A program made the translations under genes and the position numbers. The notes beneath the pieces are model-generated. The model worked only from the letters and a program-made list of their open reading frames with translations. It did no database searches and was not told the origin of the DNA. 64,000 nt of DNA from Cyanidium caldarium (taxonomy: Eukaryota > Rhodophyta > Bangiophyceae > Cyanidiales > Cyanidiaceae), in the NCBI GenBank assembly GCA_026184775.1, contig JANCYW010000005.1:62001-126000 (forward strand). The letters are read 5' to 3'. Shown in pieces: positions 28,641-37,666 of the stretch (positions within the stretch are counted from its first letter, which is position 1; each line of letters starts with the position of its first letter).

Positions 28641-30287
28641 CTAGCGTAACGGCCACGGGCGCTCTGCGTAATAACCGGGCTGCGGCGGGCCTGGCGGTGG
28701 TGGCCGCGCCGGCATCTGCCCAGACACGCCGGGTAGCACGGCCGGTTCGGCAGGCCGGCCCAGAGGCGGGAATCCGGGCGGCATGGTCGACGGTGGAGTC
28801 GGCGCCGGATGCATAAACCCCGGCGGCGGCGGGTGCGAAGGTGGATAGGCTGCGAAACCGGGTGGCGGCGGCGGTGGTGGTGGCCGCATGCCCGCCGGCG
28901 GTCCCCGCGCCGAGGCAAACAGGGCATCCACGCTGACGTGGCCGCCTGCTGGCGATGGCATGGGCGGTGGCGGTGACGGCAGCTGCGGACCGGGCGCCAG
29001 TTGCGGCGATATGATCTGCGCTCGCACCTGGTTGAAAAACGCCAGCACGTTGGGCTCCAGATCGTCGGCGGCACCTGCAGCCATGAATGGCGGCGGCATG
29101 GCATTCCGCTCCGTCCCTGCGGCGGCCACATCCGACCAGCGGCACAAGCGGCTGCCCTCGAGCGTCGGCCCTTCCGCCCGCATCGGCGGCGCCAACGAAG
29201 AATGCCGCATGCCCTCCATCTGCTGGCGAATCTCCTCCGCCTCCTGCTTCTCGCGCAGCCGACGTCGCTGCGAGCACTCGGCGTCGTAGAGACGCGCGGC
29301 GCTCGCTTTCAGGTGAAAGCCCCGGTCGGAATCCTCCATCGGGCCGCGTGCATACCGCAACGCCTTGTTGCTGGCGCCGATGCGCAACTCGTTCACTTCA
29401 TCCGCCAACGCATTCGCTTGCGGCGGCGAGAGCCCTGTCGCCCGTTCTGGCCACGCCGGCCCTCCGCGATCGCCGTTCCAGGCGTCCTCGGGGGGCCGGC
29501 GCGGCGGCGACGTTGGCACGCCACCCCCACCGCCGTCCTCCGCCCCTCCGAGCAGGTCCTCCCCATGCTGCACCTTTTCCAGAAACTCCACCTCGTATTC
29601 GTCGCCGGCTTTGGTCTCTTCGCCGGCGCTCTCGAGTCGCGCGTCCACCGCATCCAACAGCGGATGCGGCCGCAGCCACTCCTCACTCACCGGCACCAGC
29701 TCTGGCAACTGCATGCCTGCCACCGCATCATCCGACAGCGTCGCCGAACGGGCCGCCCCACCGCTCCGCCGCGGGTGCATGCGTGACGCGTATTCCCCAT
29801 GGCCGGCCTCGGCGCCGCCCCGACGTCCGGCGCGCGCACTGTATTCGGGTCGCCCCTCGCCGAACGCCGGCTCACCCTCCGCCCCCGTCCGGCGCGCCGT
29901 GCGCGGCATCCGCTCCAACCGCGGCTCCGCCTCCGCCTCGGGTCCGTTGCGTCGCCCGCCACGTAGCGACTGCTGGAGAGGACCTTCGCCGTGGCCCGAG
30001 TCGCCCTCGACGCTGCCGCGCCGCCCTCCCCGTGACGGGCGCTCCAAACGCCCGTCACCACCCGCCGTCTCCACATCGCCAACGCTCCAGTCATGATACA
30101 CCAGCCGCCGCGTCCACCGTTGCTTGGCAGCCGGACACGCCACCGCCGCCGCAACCGACGGCAGCGCCATGTCGAACACCCCGCGCGACTCGCGCAGCGC
30201 CACAAACTGCTCCCGCGTGTACACGTGCGCCGGCTGGTACGGTGGCGGCGAGCCGGTCCTCTCGACAGTGTCCTCGGTATCTCCCAT
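28641..30287 (-). CDS. Proline-rich, RGG-like protein with a possible eIF4E-binding motif
   Basis: The 548-residue protein is mostly low-complexity. Near the N-terminus is HVYTREQFVALRES, which resembles the eIF4E-binding motif (Tyr, four residues, Leu, hydrophobic) of 4E-T ('RYTKEELLDIKE'), although Phe replaces Leu. Residues of about 75-170 hold spaced Arg/Gly repeats (SRGGRRGS, LRGGRRNG, ARAGRRGG). A helical stretch near 350-385 (YDAECSQRRRLREKQEAEEI) follows. The C-terminal 150 residues are Pro/Gly/Met-rich with long proline runs. Such a layout fits an mRNA-binding or P-body scaffold. I rate the 4E-T idea as a hypothesis only. The ATG at 30287 was chosen because the motif follows soon after. 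Confidence 0.6.
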   Translation of the reverse strand: MGDTEDTVERTGSPPPYQPAHVYTREQFVALRESRGVFDMALPSVAAAVACPAAKQRWTRRLVYHDWSVGDVETAGGDGRLERPSRGGRRGSVEGDSGHGEGPLQQSLRGGRRNGPEAEAEPRLERMPRTARRTGAEGEPAFGEGRPEYSARAGRRGGAEAGHGEYASRMHPRRSGGAARSATLSDDAVAGMQLPELVPVSEEWLRPHPLLDAVDARLESAGEETKAGDEYEVEFLEKVQHGEDLLGGAEDGGGGGVPTSPPRRPPEDAWNGDRGGPAWPERATGLSPPQANALADEVNELRIGASNKALRYARGPMEDSDRGFHLKASAARLYDAECSQRRRLREKQEAEEIRQQMEGMRHSSLAPPMRAEGPTLEGSRLCRWSDVAAAGTERNAMPPPFMAAGAADDLEPNVLAFFNQVRAQIISPQLAPGPQLPSPPPPMPSPAGGHVSVDALFASARGPPAGMRPPPPPPPPGFAAYPPSHPPPPGFMHPAPTPPSTMPPGFPPLGRPAEPAVLPGVSGQMPARPPPPGPPQPGYYAERPWPLR

Positions 30288-30400
30288 GCCCGTGGCGCCA
30301 AAATGACGGTAGGGAAGGGACAGAAACACGGACACCCCGGAGGTGGCGCAGCAGCTTTCCGCGGCCCGCTCCTCGCCCCACCCGCTCGCCACACGGCTGT

Positions 30401-30408
30401 TTTATATA
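30401..30408 (+). promoter_or_regulatory. TATA-like element upstream of tRNA-Asp
   Basis: TTTATATA lies 30-37 bases before the mature 5' end of the tRNA gene. This is the usual spacing for a TATA element used by RNA polymerase III. It may matter here because the internal A box is interrupted by an intron. It could equally serve the divergent proline-rich protein gene. Confidence 0.5.
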
Positions 30409-30453
30409 CCGAATTGAGAGGGCGTCCCTTGGCGCGATCCGCGATAGTTTAGT

Positions 30454-30477
30454 GTGTGCACCAACGTGTGCCCTTAC
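30454..30477 (+). other. Ectopic 24-base D-loop intron of tRNA-Asp
   Basis: Removing these 24 bases restores a D-arm identical in pairing to yeast tRNA-Asp. The boundary could be shifted one base to the right because a G is repeated at both ends. Confidence 0.85.
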
Positions 30478-30498
30478 GGCTAGAATGTGACGTTGTCG

Positions 30499-30554
30499 AT
30501 CGCGTGCTCGTCCGCGTGTTGTGAGAGGGAACTTCGGAGCGTGAGCAGCGAGCG
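30499..30554 (+). other. Canonical 37/38 intron of tRNA-Asp
   Basis: These 56 bases lie between anticodon-loop positions 37 and 38. Their removal gives the loop TTGTCGC and a fully paired anticodon stem. Confidence 0.85.
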
Positions 30555-30594
30555 CCGTCGTGACCTGGGTTCGATTCCCAGTCGCGGAGTTGCC

Positions 30595-30599
30595 TTTTT
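30595..30599 (+). terminator. RNA polymerase III T5 terminator
   Basis: A run of five T begins six bases after the last base of tRNA-Asp, the expected Pol III stop signal. Confidence 0.8.
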
Positions 30600-30761
30600 G
30601 GTGAATGGCGGGCTCGTGCAATGGATGAATGCGCGGGTGGAGAGGGGCGAGAAATGACGTTTGGGGTGCGTGCATTGGGAGGATGGCCTGCGCCTGCAGG
30701 TGGGTTGGACCGGAGAGGAAGCATGGGAGGGAGTGGAGGAGGAGGACGAGAGGGGAGAGAG

Positions 30762-32471
30762 ATGGCGTTTCACGTGCACCTATCTGGAGGGCGACGTGCT
30801 TTGAGAAGCGTTGCAAAGTCGGAAACGAGAGGGTGTGTCGGCATCCGGCGACAACACTATCGATTGCCCCATCGCCGTCGCTCCCTCTCCTCTTCCTCTC
30901 AATTGCAGCTGCAAGTCGATGCCGGCGCCTCCCGCACCCGCGTGGTGATTGTCGGAGGCGGCTGGGCGGGTTTGGGTGCGGCGCACGCGCTCACTTCCTC
31001 TCCGGAGAATCGCGCCGCCTATGAAGTAACTTTAATCGAGGCGGCGCCGACGGTCGGCGGCCTGGTGGCCACTGTGGCCGACGCCCAGGCCGGCGCACGA
31101 CGTACCGCGGAGATCGGCGTGCACGGCTTTTGGAGAGTGTACCGCAACATCTTCCACCTGGTAGAGCAGGAGCTGGGCATCCGCGACGCCTTCACCGACT
31201 ACGTGCGCAGCGCGCAGTACTCCCCGCACGGACTGGAGGTGGAGTCGCCCGTATTCGGCGATCTGGCGCCGCTGCCCGCACCGCTAAGCACTTGGGCGTA
31301 CACGCCTTTCCGCCGGCTGCCGCTGCGCGACCGGCTGTCAGCCCTGCCGCTGCTGCAGTCGTTGATCGAATTCGATCACTCGGCCGCCGCCTGGCAAAAG
31401 TACGACCGGATGACCGCGCGCGAGCTGTTCTTGGCGCACGGCTGCACCGAGCGCCTCATTCGCGATGCGCTCGAGCCGATGCTGCTGGTGGGCCTGTTTG
31501 CGCCCGCCGAGCGCTGCTCCGCCAGCGCCACCCTGGGCATGCTGGATTACTTCATTCTGGCGCATCAGGGCAATTTCGATGTCAAGTGGGTGCGCGGCAC
31601 CACCGGGAAGCGCATTTTCGCGCCGTGGCTGCAACGCCTCACCGACGCCGAACGCGGTCTGGCGCTGCGCACCGGCACGCGGCTGGTGGATGTGATGCTC
31701 GGAGGCGACGGCTGCGGCGTACAACAAGTGCGCCTGCGGGACACCGCCACCAACTCCGAGTCGTGGATGGAGGTGGATGCGGTGATATTCGCGGTGGGCA
31801 TCAGCGGCGCGCAAGGCATCGTGCGCTCGTCGCCCACGCTGGCGCGCGCCTCGCGCCAATTCCGCCACTTTATGCACCTGGGCGCAGTGGATGTGCTGGC
31901 GGTGCGGCTGTTCTTCGACCGCCGCTTTCGCATACCGCGCAAGAGCAACGCGCTGTTCGGGTTCGATGCGGCCATCGGCGGCACCTTCTTCGACCTGAAC
32001 GCGCTGCACGATGACGAGTTCGGCGACGCGCCCGGGCAGGTGGTGGAGGTGGATTTTTACGGCGCGTCGTCGCTGCTGGTGCTGGACGATGACAGTGTGG
32101 CGCAGCACGGGGTGGACATTTTGCGGGGGTGTTTGGGTGCCGCGCTGGACGGTGTCGCGCTGACCGACGCGGTGGTGGTGCGGGTGCCGCGCGCGGTGAC
32201 CCACTTTCAGCCGGGCTCGTACGCGTGGTTTCCCGGCGTGCGCGCCACCGACCGCCCGCTGGCGCCCAATGTATATTTCGCCGGCGACTGGGTCGATTCG
32301 CGCCACGGCTCCTTCTCGCAGGAGAAGGCGTACGTGACCGGCATCGAGGCGGCCAACGCGCTCATCGCCGATCGGAAGCGCGGCACGCGCAGACGCGTCC
32401 TGCCGGTGGAACCGCCCGAGACGCACATTCAGTGGATGCGCAGCTTGCGGGATCGCCTCGCCGGACGTTGA
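30762..32471 (+). CDS. FAD-dependent amine-oxidase / carotenoid-desaturase family protein, plastid-type
   Basis: The 569-residue protein has a basic, Ser-rich lead of about 55 residues and then the dinucleotide-binding motif VVIVGGGWAGLGAAHALTSS. The rest follows the phytoene/zeta-carotene desaturase fold: GVHGFWRVYRNIF, then MTARELFLAHG and VRGTTGKRIFAPW. It ends with the FAD-contacting AGDWVDSRHGSFSQEKAYVT and GIEAANAL. It is not phytoene desaturase itself, because the family-specific blocks differ. It resembles the less-studied plant plastid flavin oxidoreductases of the same superfamily. Substrate unknown. The frame is open to 30621; the ATG at 30762 is preferred because a targeting-like lead starts there. 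It ends 10 bases from the convergent WD40 gene. Confidence 0.82.
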   Translation: MAFHVHLSGGRRALRSVAKSETRGCVGIRRQHYRLPHRRRSLSSSSQLQLQVDAGASRTRVVIVGGGWAGLGAAHALTSSPENRAAYEVTLIEAAPTVGGLVATVADAQAGARRTAEIGVHGFWRVYRNIFHLVEQELGIRDAFTDYVRSAQYSPHGLEVESPVFGDLAPLPAPLSTWAYTPFRRLPLRDRLSALPLLQSLIEFDHSAAAWQKYDRMTARELFLAHGCTERLIRDALEPMLLVGLFAPAERCSASATLGMLDYFILAHQGNFDVKWVRGTTGKRIFAPWLQRLTDAERGLALRTGTRLVDVMLGGDGCGVQQVRLRDTATNSESWMEVDAVIFAVGISGAQGIVRSSPTLARASRQFRHFMHLGAVDVLAVRLFFDRRFRIPRKSNALFGFDAAIGGTFFDLNALHDDEFGDAPGQVVEVDFYGASSLLVLDDDSVAQHGVDILRGCLGAALDGVALTDAVVVRVPRAVTHFQPGSYAWFPGVRATDRPLAPNVYFAGDWVDSRHGSFSQEKAYVTGIEAANALIADRKRGTRRRVLPVEPPETHIQWMRSLRDRLAGR

Positions 32472-32481
32472 GCAGGTCTGC

Positions 32482-34116
32482 TCAGGATCTGTTCGTCGCT
32501 TGAGTCGATTGCGCGCCCTCCTGATCGGTGGTCCACACTTGGATGGTGCCGTCGTCGCAGCAACTGTAGAGCCACGGCCGGTGCGGATGCGGTAGCACTT
32601 GGCGCACACAACACTTGGCATCGTGCGCATCGGCCAACACCCGTGACGCGGCATGCGGGTCGGCTAGCGGCCACATCACTACGCTGCCGCGCTCGGTGCC
32701 GGCCACCGCCACGGAGCCGCCGGCGACAACGGTGACGCGCGTGGGCCACACGTTGGACACGTACGCCGCCGCACCCAGTTCGCGCACGGCCTCTAGTCGC
32801 CATCGCGGTTCGCGCGCGGTGGGATAGTGTAAATGACACAGCAGGCAGCGGCTGGCGCGCACTTGCTCCGAACTGCGGCCCTCGCCGACCAGCGACTCCA
32901 CACCGTGCACCAGCACCGAAAAGTAACCCGATTGGTCGGCGGTGGTCGGCGCCTCGACGGCGAACACGCAGAACGAGTCGCAGATGGCGGTGAAGAGCGC
33001 CGGAAACTTGGCGGCCACACAGCCGGCCACCAAATCGATCACGCACAAACCGGTGTCCACCGACACCAGCGCATACTGCGCCCGCGTCCGCGGAAGCAGT
33101 TCGCAGTGCGTGGCGATGTACGCCTCGCCGTTCAGCTCGTTCGGCGACAAGCCGTGTTGCAACGCCAGCGACTGCAACGTCTCGTAGGCGGTGGGTCGAC
33201 TCGGCGACACCGACGTTACATAGGCATCGGTCAGACACTCCACATCCATCGACTCCAACGGGATGATGCGCTCGCGCGTGGCACGCGAAAAAGTGCGTCC
33301 GTGGTCGGCAAACCGCCACAGGATCACCGTGCCGTCTTGCGAGCAGCTCATCATCATCCAGTCGCCGTCACTGCCGTGCTCTCGATACAGCTGCAGTCGA
33401 AACACCTCCTCCTGATGCCCATCCAGCTCCGCACACACCTGGCCGGTGCTGTCGTCGCCGGTCAGGTCGAAGATCTTGATGGGCGACGCCGCCACTTTGC
33501 AGTCGGCCTCGTCGTAGTCCCATTCCCGCCGCGAGCGCCGCGCCCCCGACGCCAACAGATACTTTTCGTCGGGCGAGAAGCAGCAGGTGAGGAACTCTTC
33601 GATGTACCGATCGAACACCTCGGGGCGCGTGTCCCGCAGCTCCATCAGCAGCGCGTGATCGCCTACCCGCGCATCCCACAGACAGATCGAACCGCGCGTC
33701 GAGCCCGTGGCCAGTACGTCGCCGCTGGGGCTCAGTGCCATGCAGTGCACCGCGCCCTGATGCACGTACGAGCGCAGCGGACGCAGCGAACATCCTCCAC
33801 CGTGAGCCCAGAGCGGAGAGCGCGGGGCATGATGCACGTCGCTTCCGACGGCGGCGAGCTGCAACGGCGTCACGCGGTACGCCGGCGCCGAACTTTGGGT
33901 CGATGTTATAGCGCCACTACCACCGCCGTCGCTGCCGTTGACGTCCGCCTTGCCAGCTCGCTGTCGTCGCACGGCCTTGCCGTTGCCGCGGCCGTTTACG
34001 GAGGCGGACGTCGGTTCCGCGGAATTGGCCTTTCGCCGCCCACCCCAACTTTTCTGACTGGAGACGGCACAGGAGGAGTCGTCCGACGTGGCGATGGACG
34101 CCTGCGTCCCCGTCAT
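32482..34116 (-). CDS. WD40-repeat protein, function unknown
   Basis: The 544-residue protein has a disordered N-terminus of about 115 residues followed by WD40 repeats. Clear blades include HQGAVHCMALSPSGDVLATG and GSICLWDARVG near 118-150, FLTCCFSPDEKYLLASGA, HQEEVFRLQLYREHG with SCSQDGTVILWRF, and the last blade YSCCDDGTIQVWTTD. Between them lies an irregular middle section (about 290-430) in which repeats are hard to place. I do not recognise a named subfamily. WD40 proteins of this kind usually act as scaffolds or ubiquitin-ligase adaptors. No targeting signal is evident. Confidence 0.8.
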   Translation of the reverse strand: MTGTQASIATSDDSSCAVSSQKSWGGRRKANSAEPTSASVNGRGNGKAVRRQRAGKADVNGSDGGGSGAITSTQSSAPAYRVTPLQLAAVGSDVHHAPRSPLWAHGGGCSLRPLRSYVHQGAVHCMALSPSGDVLATGSTRGSICLWDARVGDHALLMELRDTRPEVFDRYIEEFLTCCFSPDEKYLLASGARRSRREWDYDEADCKVAASPIKIFDLTGDDSTGQVCAELDGHQEEVFRLQLYREHGSDGDWMMMSCSQDGTVILWRFADHGRTFSRATRERIIPLESMDVECLTDAYVTSVSPSRPTAYETLQSLALQHGLSPNELNGEAYIATHCELLPRTRAQYALVSVDTGLCVIDLVAGCVAAKFPALFTAICDSFCVFAVEAPTTADQSGYFSVLVHGVESLVGEGRSSEQVRASRCLLCHLHYPTAREPRWRLEAVRELGAAAYVSNVWPTRVTVVAGGSVAVAGTERGSVVMWPLADPHAASRVLADAHDAKCCVRQVLPHPHRPWLYSCCDDGTIQVWTTDQEGAQSTQATNRS

Positions 34117-34670
34117 ATTGCAGGATGAGTCCGGGAGACGGAGACGACAAGTCGTCGGAGCTGCAGTCGGGGGAAGCGAAACGCGGCGCGTTTATCGCGC
34201 GCTTTTTCGCGGCAAACGGAACGCGCGCGCCGCGATTCCCGCCATCGCGTCGGGAGGTGGACGCGGGCATCGGTGAGCGTGCCTCGGGAAGCGCCGCAGG
34301 AGAGCCGTGCGCGGAGTGCGGTTTACCAGCGTCGTGTGAGACATGGTGCGCTGTGCGAGGCTGGGGTGCCTCTGCGCACTGGGGATTCCCCTTGCGGTGA
34401 AGAGAACGGAGCCGCTGCAACAGCGCGGAGCAGTGGGTAACAGGTGTGTTTCGCCGGTGCGCGCGACCGTGCCAGAGTGCCTCGGGCGCGAGGGATGCAC
34501 GCCCGGAACGGGAGCGGCGCGGCATGGTCGGCTTGCAGTCCACTCCCGGGAACGCTTCTCCGACGAATGTCACAACTTGTCTCATTTCAATTTCCCATAA
34601 AAACCGCCGCGCCGCAGTGTCGCCCTTGTCAGCACGACGCCTGCGCGCTTTCACCACGCCTCGCACGACC
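34117..34670. promoter_or_regulatory. Divergent promoter region between the WD40 gene and a small membrane protein
   Basis: This 554-base spacer has an A/T-rich CCCATAAAAA element near 34590-34602 that could be a TATA-like box for the rightward gene, about 70 bases before its ATG. No other gene is visible. Confidence 0.4.
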
Positions 34671-35015
34671 ATGTTCGTGCCTCCGACCGGCGCGCCGCCG
34701 GCTCTCCACCGGGTCACACACCACCACCGATGTGCGACACCCGCCACTCGCAACCGGGGGCTCCGGCCGTATCGACGACCCGCCGCCGCCCTGCTCATGT
34801 GCTCCGACGGAGACCGCCCGGGCGCGACCGCCGATCAGAGGGAGACGCCCGGGTCCACACCACCCGTGCGATCGCTCCAGAAACCTGAAGAGGAGCAGCA
34901 GCAGACGGTGTTTGGGTTTGTGATCTTCTGGGTTATTATGTTAATGTTCATCGGCGGGTTGGTGGTGATGGTGGCGCGAAGCTTTCAGGGCGACGGCGGT
35001 GGCGTGCCGCCGTGA
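34671..35015 (+). CDS. Small single-pass membrane protein, probably plastid-targeted
   Basis: The 114-residue protein starts MFVPPTGAPPALHRVTHHHR and has a basic, Ala/Pro/Arg-rich lead up to about residue 44 (RPYRRPAAALLMCSD) that fits a plastid transit peptide. An acidic, Gln-rich linker follows. One strongly hydrophobic segment lies at about 80-102 (TVFGFVIFWVIMLMFIGGLV), and a short Gly-rich tail follows. I do not recognise the family. The membrane segment has much higher A/T content than the surrounding DNA, which argues for selection on a real helix. The frame is open back to 34446. A thylakoid or envelope role is an inference. Confidence 0.55.
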   Translation: MFVPPTGAPPALHRVTHHHRCATPATRNRGLRPYRRPAAALLMCSDGDRPGATADQRETPGSTPPVRSLQKPEEEQQQTVFGFVIFWVIMLMFIGGLVVMVARSFQGDGGGVPP

Positions 35016-35107
35016 GACGCATCGATACCACCAGCGGCCTGCCGGGAACGCGTGGATGGAGCGCTTCTCCGGTTCAGCAACTTTGCAGTTTATCCGATGA
35101 TGTGCAA

Positions 35108-37666
35108 TTACGCGCGGCCCTCGCCGGAACTTTCCGCGCGTCCGACCGCAGCCCGCCGGTCGACCGCCTGCTGTTGCTGCTGCTGCGGCGGCGGCTCGTC
35201 ATCGTTGCCATTGCGGGCGCCCGGGGCGTTGCCGCGAACGCCTGCTCCCGTCGCCGACGGTGAGGCGGATGCGCCCGGCCGCGGCTCGCCGTGAATTTTC
35301 ATACCGCCGCTGGTCACGGTGGTGGTGCCCGACTCGCCGCTGCCTCCGCCGCCGCCGCCGCCGCCGCTGCTGCTGCTGCGAGGGGCGCTCGACGCCGCGG
35401 CGGTCTCGCGCGACTCGCCTCTACCTCCCGCTGCCGATCGAGCGTCCGCGGCGCTGTCGCCGCCACTTCGCGCCGTCGTGGTGATGGAGGTCACCGCGGT
35501 GGTTGGCTTCACCTCGGACGCTCGCGACGGCACATTCGCGTACACCCCGCGACTGCTCGGTTCCGCCCCGGCCTCGGCCGAAGTCGACGGCACCGTTCGC
35601 GCCTCTGCGCTCACCTCCGCGCTGACGTCCGGCACCGCCTCCACGCCTCGCAACGCCGCCATTGCCGTCGCCCCGTACAAATCCGGGTTGGTGCCGTCGC
35701 GCAGGTCGCGCACCAAATTGGTGGCCAGCCGCGCGCCGTGCACCCGCAGGATGTCAAACACCCGCAACATCACATCCTGCTGCGTCTTCATGTACGCCTC
35801 CAGGAAGATCTGCTTGGTGTAGCAGCTAATCCACAGTGTGCAGCTGAAATCGGTGAAGCCCTCGATATACGCCATGCGGTGCTGTTTCGGGTCCAAGTCC
35901 GCATGCGCCAACAGCATGGCTCGCACGTCGTCGGCAATCTGTTTGGCCACCGGCAGGTCTTCGATGCGCAAGTGCAGCGTCTTCTTGATGCGGCGGTTGG
36001 TCATGCGCGACGGGTTCTCCACGATCAGCGTGGAGAACTTGGAGTTGGGAATGTACAGCGGCCGCTTGTCCCAGGTGCGCACCCGCGTCAGATACCACCC
36101 GATGTCCTCCACGAAGCCGTCAATGGGATCGTCGTCGTTGATGCTGCGGATCCACTCGCCCACCGAGAAGGGCCGCGTCAGATAAATCATAAATCCGGAG
36201 AAGAAGTTGCTGATCACTTCGCGGCCGGCGAAACCGATGGCCACACCACCGATACCACCGAATGCGAGCACGGTCTTGATGTTGACGCCGAATGTGTCCA
36301 GACTGATCAGCAACGCGATGGTGACGGTGGCCACGGTGGCGACGCGGCTGACGGCGTCGACTTGTGCCTGATCCACGCCGCGCTTTTGCGAGTCCGGCGC
36401 TCGCAAAAAGCGCAGACGGATCTTGTCGATCCACCGGAGGATGAACATGGTCGCGGCCACGATAATTCCTAGCTCTCGCAGCGGATGCACGTATTTCATG
36501 ATGCCGGTGGCGGCCAGCGGGCGCGACAACGCCTCGGCCATGTAGGTGCCCACCAGTGTGAAGCAGATAATCTCCAGCGGGCGCAACATACATTCGAACA
36601 CCGAGTCTTCGAACGGCACATGCGCGCCCGCCGGGTCCACCGACTGGAAGCGGCTGTACAGCCATCGCAGGGCGCGATTCACCCCGAGGCGCAGCAACGC
36701 CAACAGCGCCAGCACCAGCATCGCCTGCCACACAAACGCCTCCCAGTCGTGCGATGAGGTCACGTACCAGAAGGCGGATATGAGCGGCGCGGTGATGGCG
36801 CGAATGCGCACGCCCAGGTGAGGCGTTTGCCGGCCCACCACCTCCTCGGGGTGAATGGGCTCGTGGATGCTGCCGCCGGCCGACGGCTGCTCATCGGATG
36901 CTGTCGGCGATGACGACGCGGCGGCGCGCTCTTCCGCAGGATCCGGCGACGCGCCGTACTCTTTCGCCGGACGCGCGGTTCGCGTCCGGGATGTCGCCGC
37001 CCCGTTGGCGCGCTCCTTTGTCGATGCGGTGTTTCGCACAGTGGGCGTCACGTCCCCGTTCCCCTTGCCGTTGGCGGCGGTAGCGGCCGCAGTACGCTCG
37101 TTCTCCGACATGCGGCTCTTCTCCTTGCTTGACCGTGCCGAGGGCGTGAAGATTTTGACCCGCCAGCCACTGCGTTTGGGCTTGGGCAACGCCGACTGTC
37201 CATAATACTCTGCCCCGCCCTCCGCCTCCGCGTCCTCGCCAACCTCGCCGGCTTCCTCGCTCTCCAGCTCGTTCAGGCGCTTCCGCACCACCGCCTCCTC
37301 CTCATATTTCTCTACCGCCGTGGGCGCCGCGTGCGCCCCCGGCGGCATCACCGTGGACCAGTTTCCCAACAACACGCCCAACGCCGCAATCAGCGGCACC
37401 GCAAAGCGCGACCATGGTGGACGCGGTCCGCGGCCCCGCTCCCTCCTGGAGGTGTCGGCTCTGGCCAACACCCACAGCCCCGACGCCCGTCCCCGGCGAC
37501 GCGCCCGCCGGTGCCCCTCCCGTCGCCCCACAAAAGCGTCCGCCACACACGGCACAAAGCAGGAGTGGCGTCCCGAGCGCCAGCCGCGGCCACCGCCCAA
37601 CCACTTCGTGGCGAACGCCACTCGCCCCACAGCGGTCGCACCGGACGTCTCTGCGCCACCGCCCAT
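35108..37666 (-). CDS. MscS-like mechanosensitive channel, plastid type (MSL2/3-like)
   Basis: MscS-like channels release ions when membranes are stretched; plant MSL2/3 do so in the plastid envelope. The 852-residue protein has an N-terminal basic region suitable as a transit peptide and a first membrane segment near residue 95 (AVPLIAALGVLLGNW). After a long charged disordered stretch there are four more membrane helices, including FVWQAMLVLALLALLRLGV. The pore helix and upper beta domain are plain: VLAFGGIGGVAIGFAGREVI, then SNFFSGFMIYLTRPFSVGEW and GFVEDIGWYLTRVRTWDKRP. The C-terminal 130 residues are low-complexity, with runs of Gly and Gln, encoded by GCC and GCT repeats near 35170-35370. 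The start at 37666 gives a good targeting lead. Confidence 0.9.
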   Translation of the reverse strand: MGGGAETSGATAVGRVAFATKWLGGGRGWRSGRHSCFVPCVADAFVGRREGHRRARRRGRASGLWVLARADTSRRERGRGPRPPWSRFAVPLIAALGVLLGNWSTVMPPGAHAAPTAVEKYEEEAVVRKRLNELESEEAGEVGEDAEAEGGAEYYGQSALPKPKRSGWRVKIFTPSARSSKEKSRMSENERTAAATAANGKGNGDVTPTVRNTASTKERANGAATSRTRTARPAKEYGASPDPAEERAAASSSPTASDEQPSAGGSIHEPIHPEEVVGRQTPHLGVRIRAITAPLISAFWYVTSSHDWEAFVWQAMLVLALLALLRLGVNRALRWLYSRFQSVDPAGAHVPFEDSVFECMLRPLEIICFTLVGTYMAEALSRPLAATGIMKYVHPLRELGIIVAATMFILRWIDKIRLRFLRAPDSQKRGVDQAQVDAVSRVATVATVTIALLISLDTFGVNIKTVLAFGGIGGVAIGFAGREVISNFFSGFMIYLTRPFSVGEWIRSINDDDPIDGFVEDIGWYLTRVRTWDKRPLYIPNSKFSTLIVENPSRMTNRRIKKTLHLRIEDLPVAKQIADDVRAMLLAHADLDPKQHRMAYIEGFTDFSCTLWISCYTKQIFLEAYMKTQQDVMLRVFDILRVHGARLATNLVRDLRDGTNPDLYGATAMAALRGVEAVPDVSAEVSAEARTVPSTSAEAGAEPSSRGVYANVPSRASEVKPTTAVTSITTTARSGGDSAADARSAAGGRGESRETAAASSAPRSSSSGGGGGGGGSGESGTTTVTSGGMKIHGEPRPGASASPSATGAGVRGNAPGARNGNDDEPPPQQQQQQAVDRRAAVGRAESSGEGRA

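Larger units (their letters stand above)
30438..30589 (+). tRNA. tRNA-Asp (GTC) with two introns, one in the D-loop
   Basis: The three exons are 30438-30453, 30478-30498 and 30555-30589, giving a 72-nucleotide tRNA. Acceptor arms TCCGCGA and TCGCGGA pair perfectly, with discriminator G. The D-arm is GTTT, loop AGTGGCTA, GAAT, the same pairing with G-U ends as yeast tRNA-Asp. The anticodon arm is TGACG, loop TTGTCGC, CGTCG, giving anticodon GTC. The T-arm is CTGGG, TTCGATT, CCCAG. Intron 1 (30454-30477, 24 bases, or shifted by one) interrupts the D-loop. Intron 2 (30499-30554, 56 bases) is at the canonical 37/38 site and holds an internal stem (GCTCG with CGAGC). The B box is intact and a T5 terminator follows. 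D-loop introns are established for Cyanidioschyzon merolae tRNAs. Confidence 0.92.
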
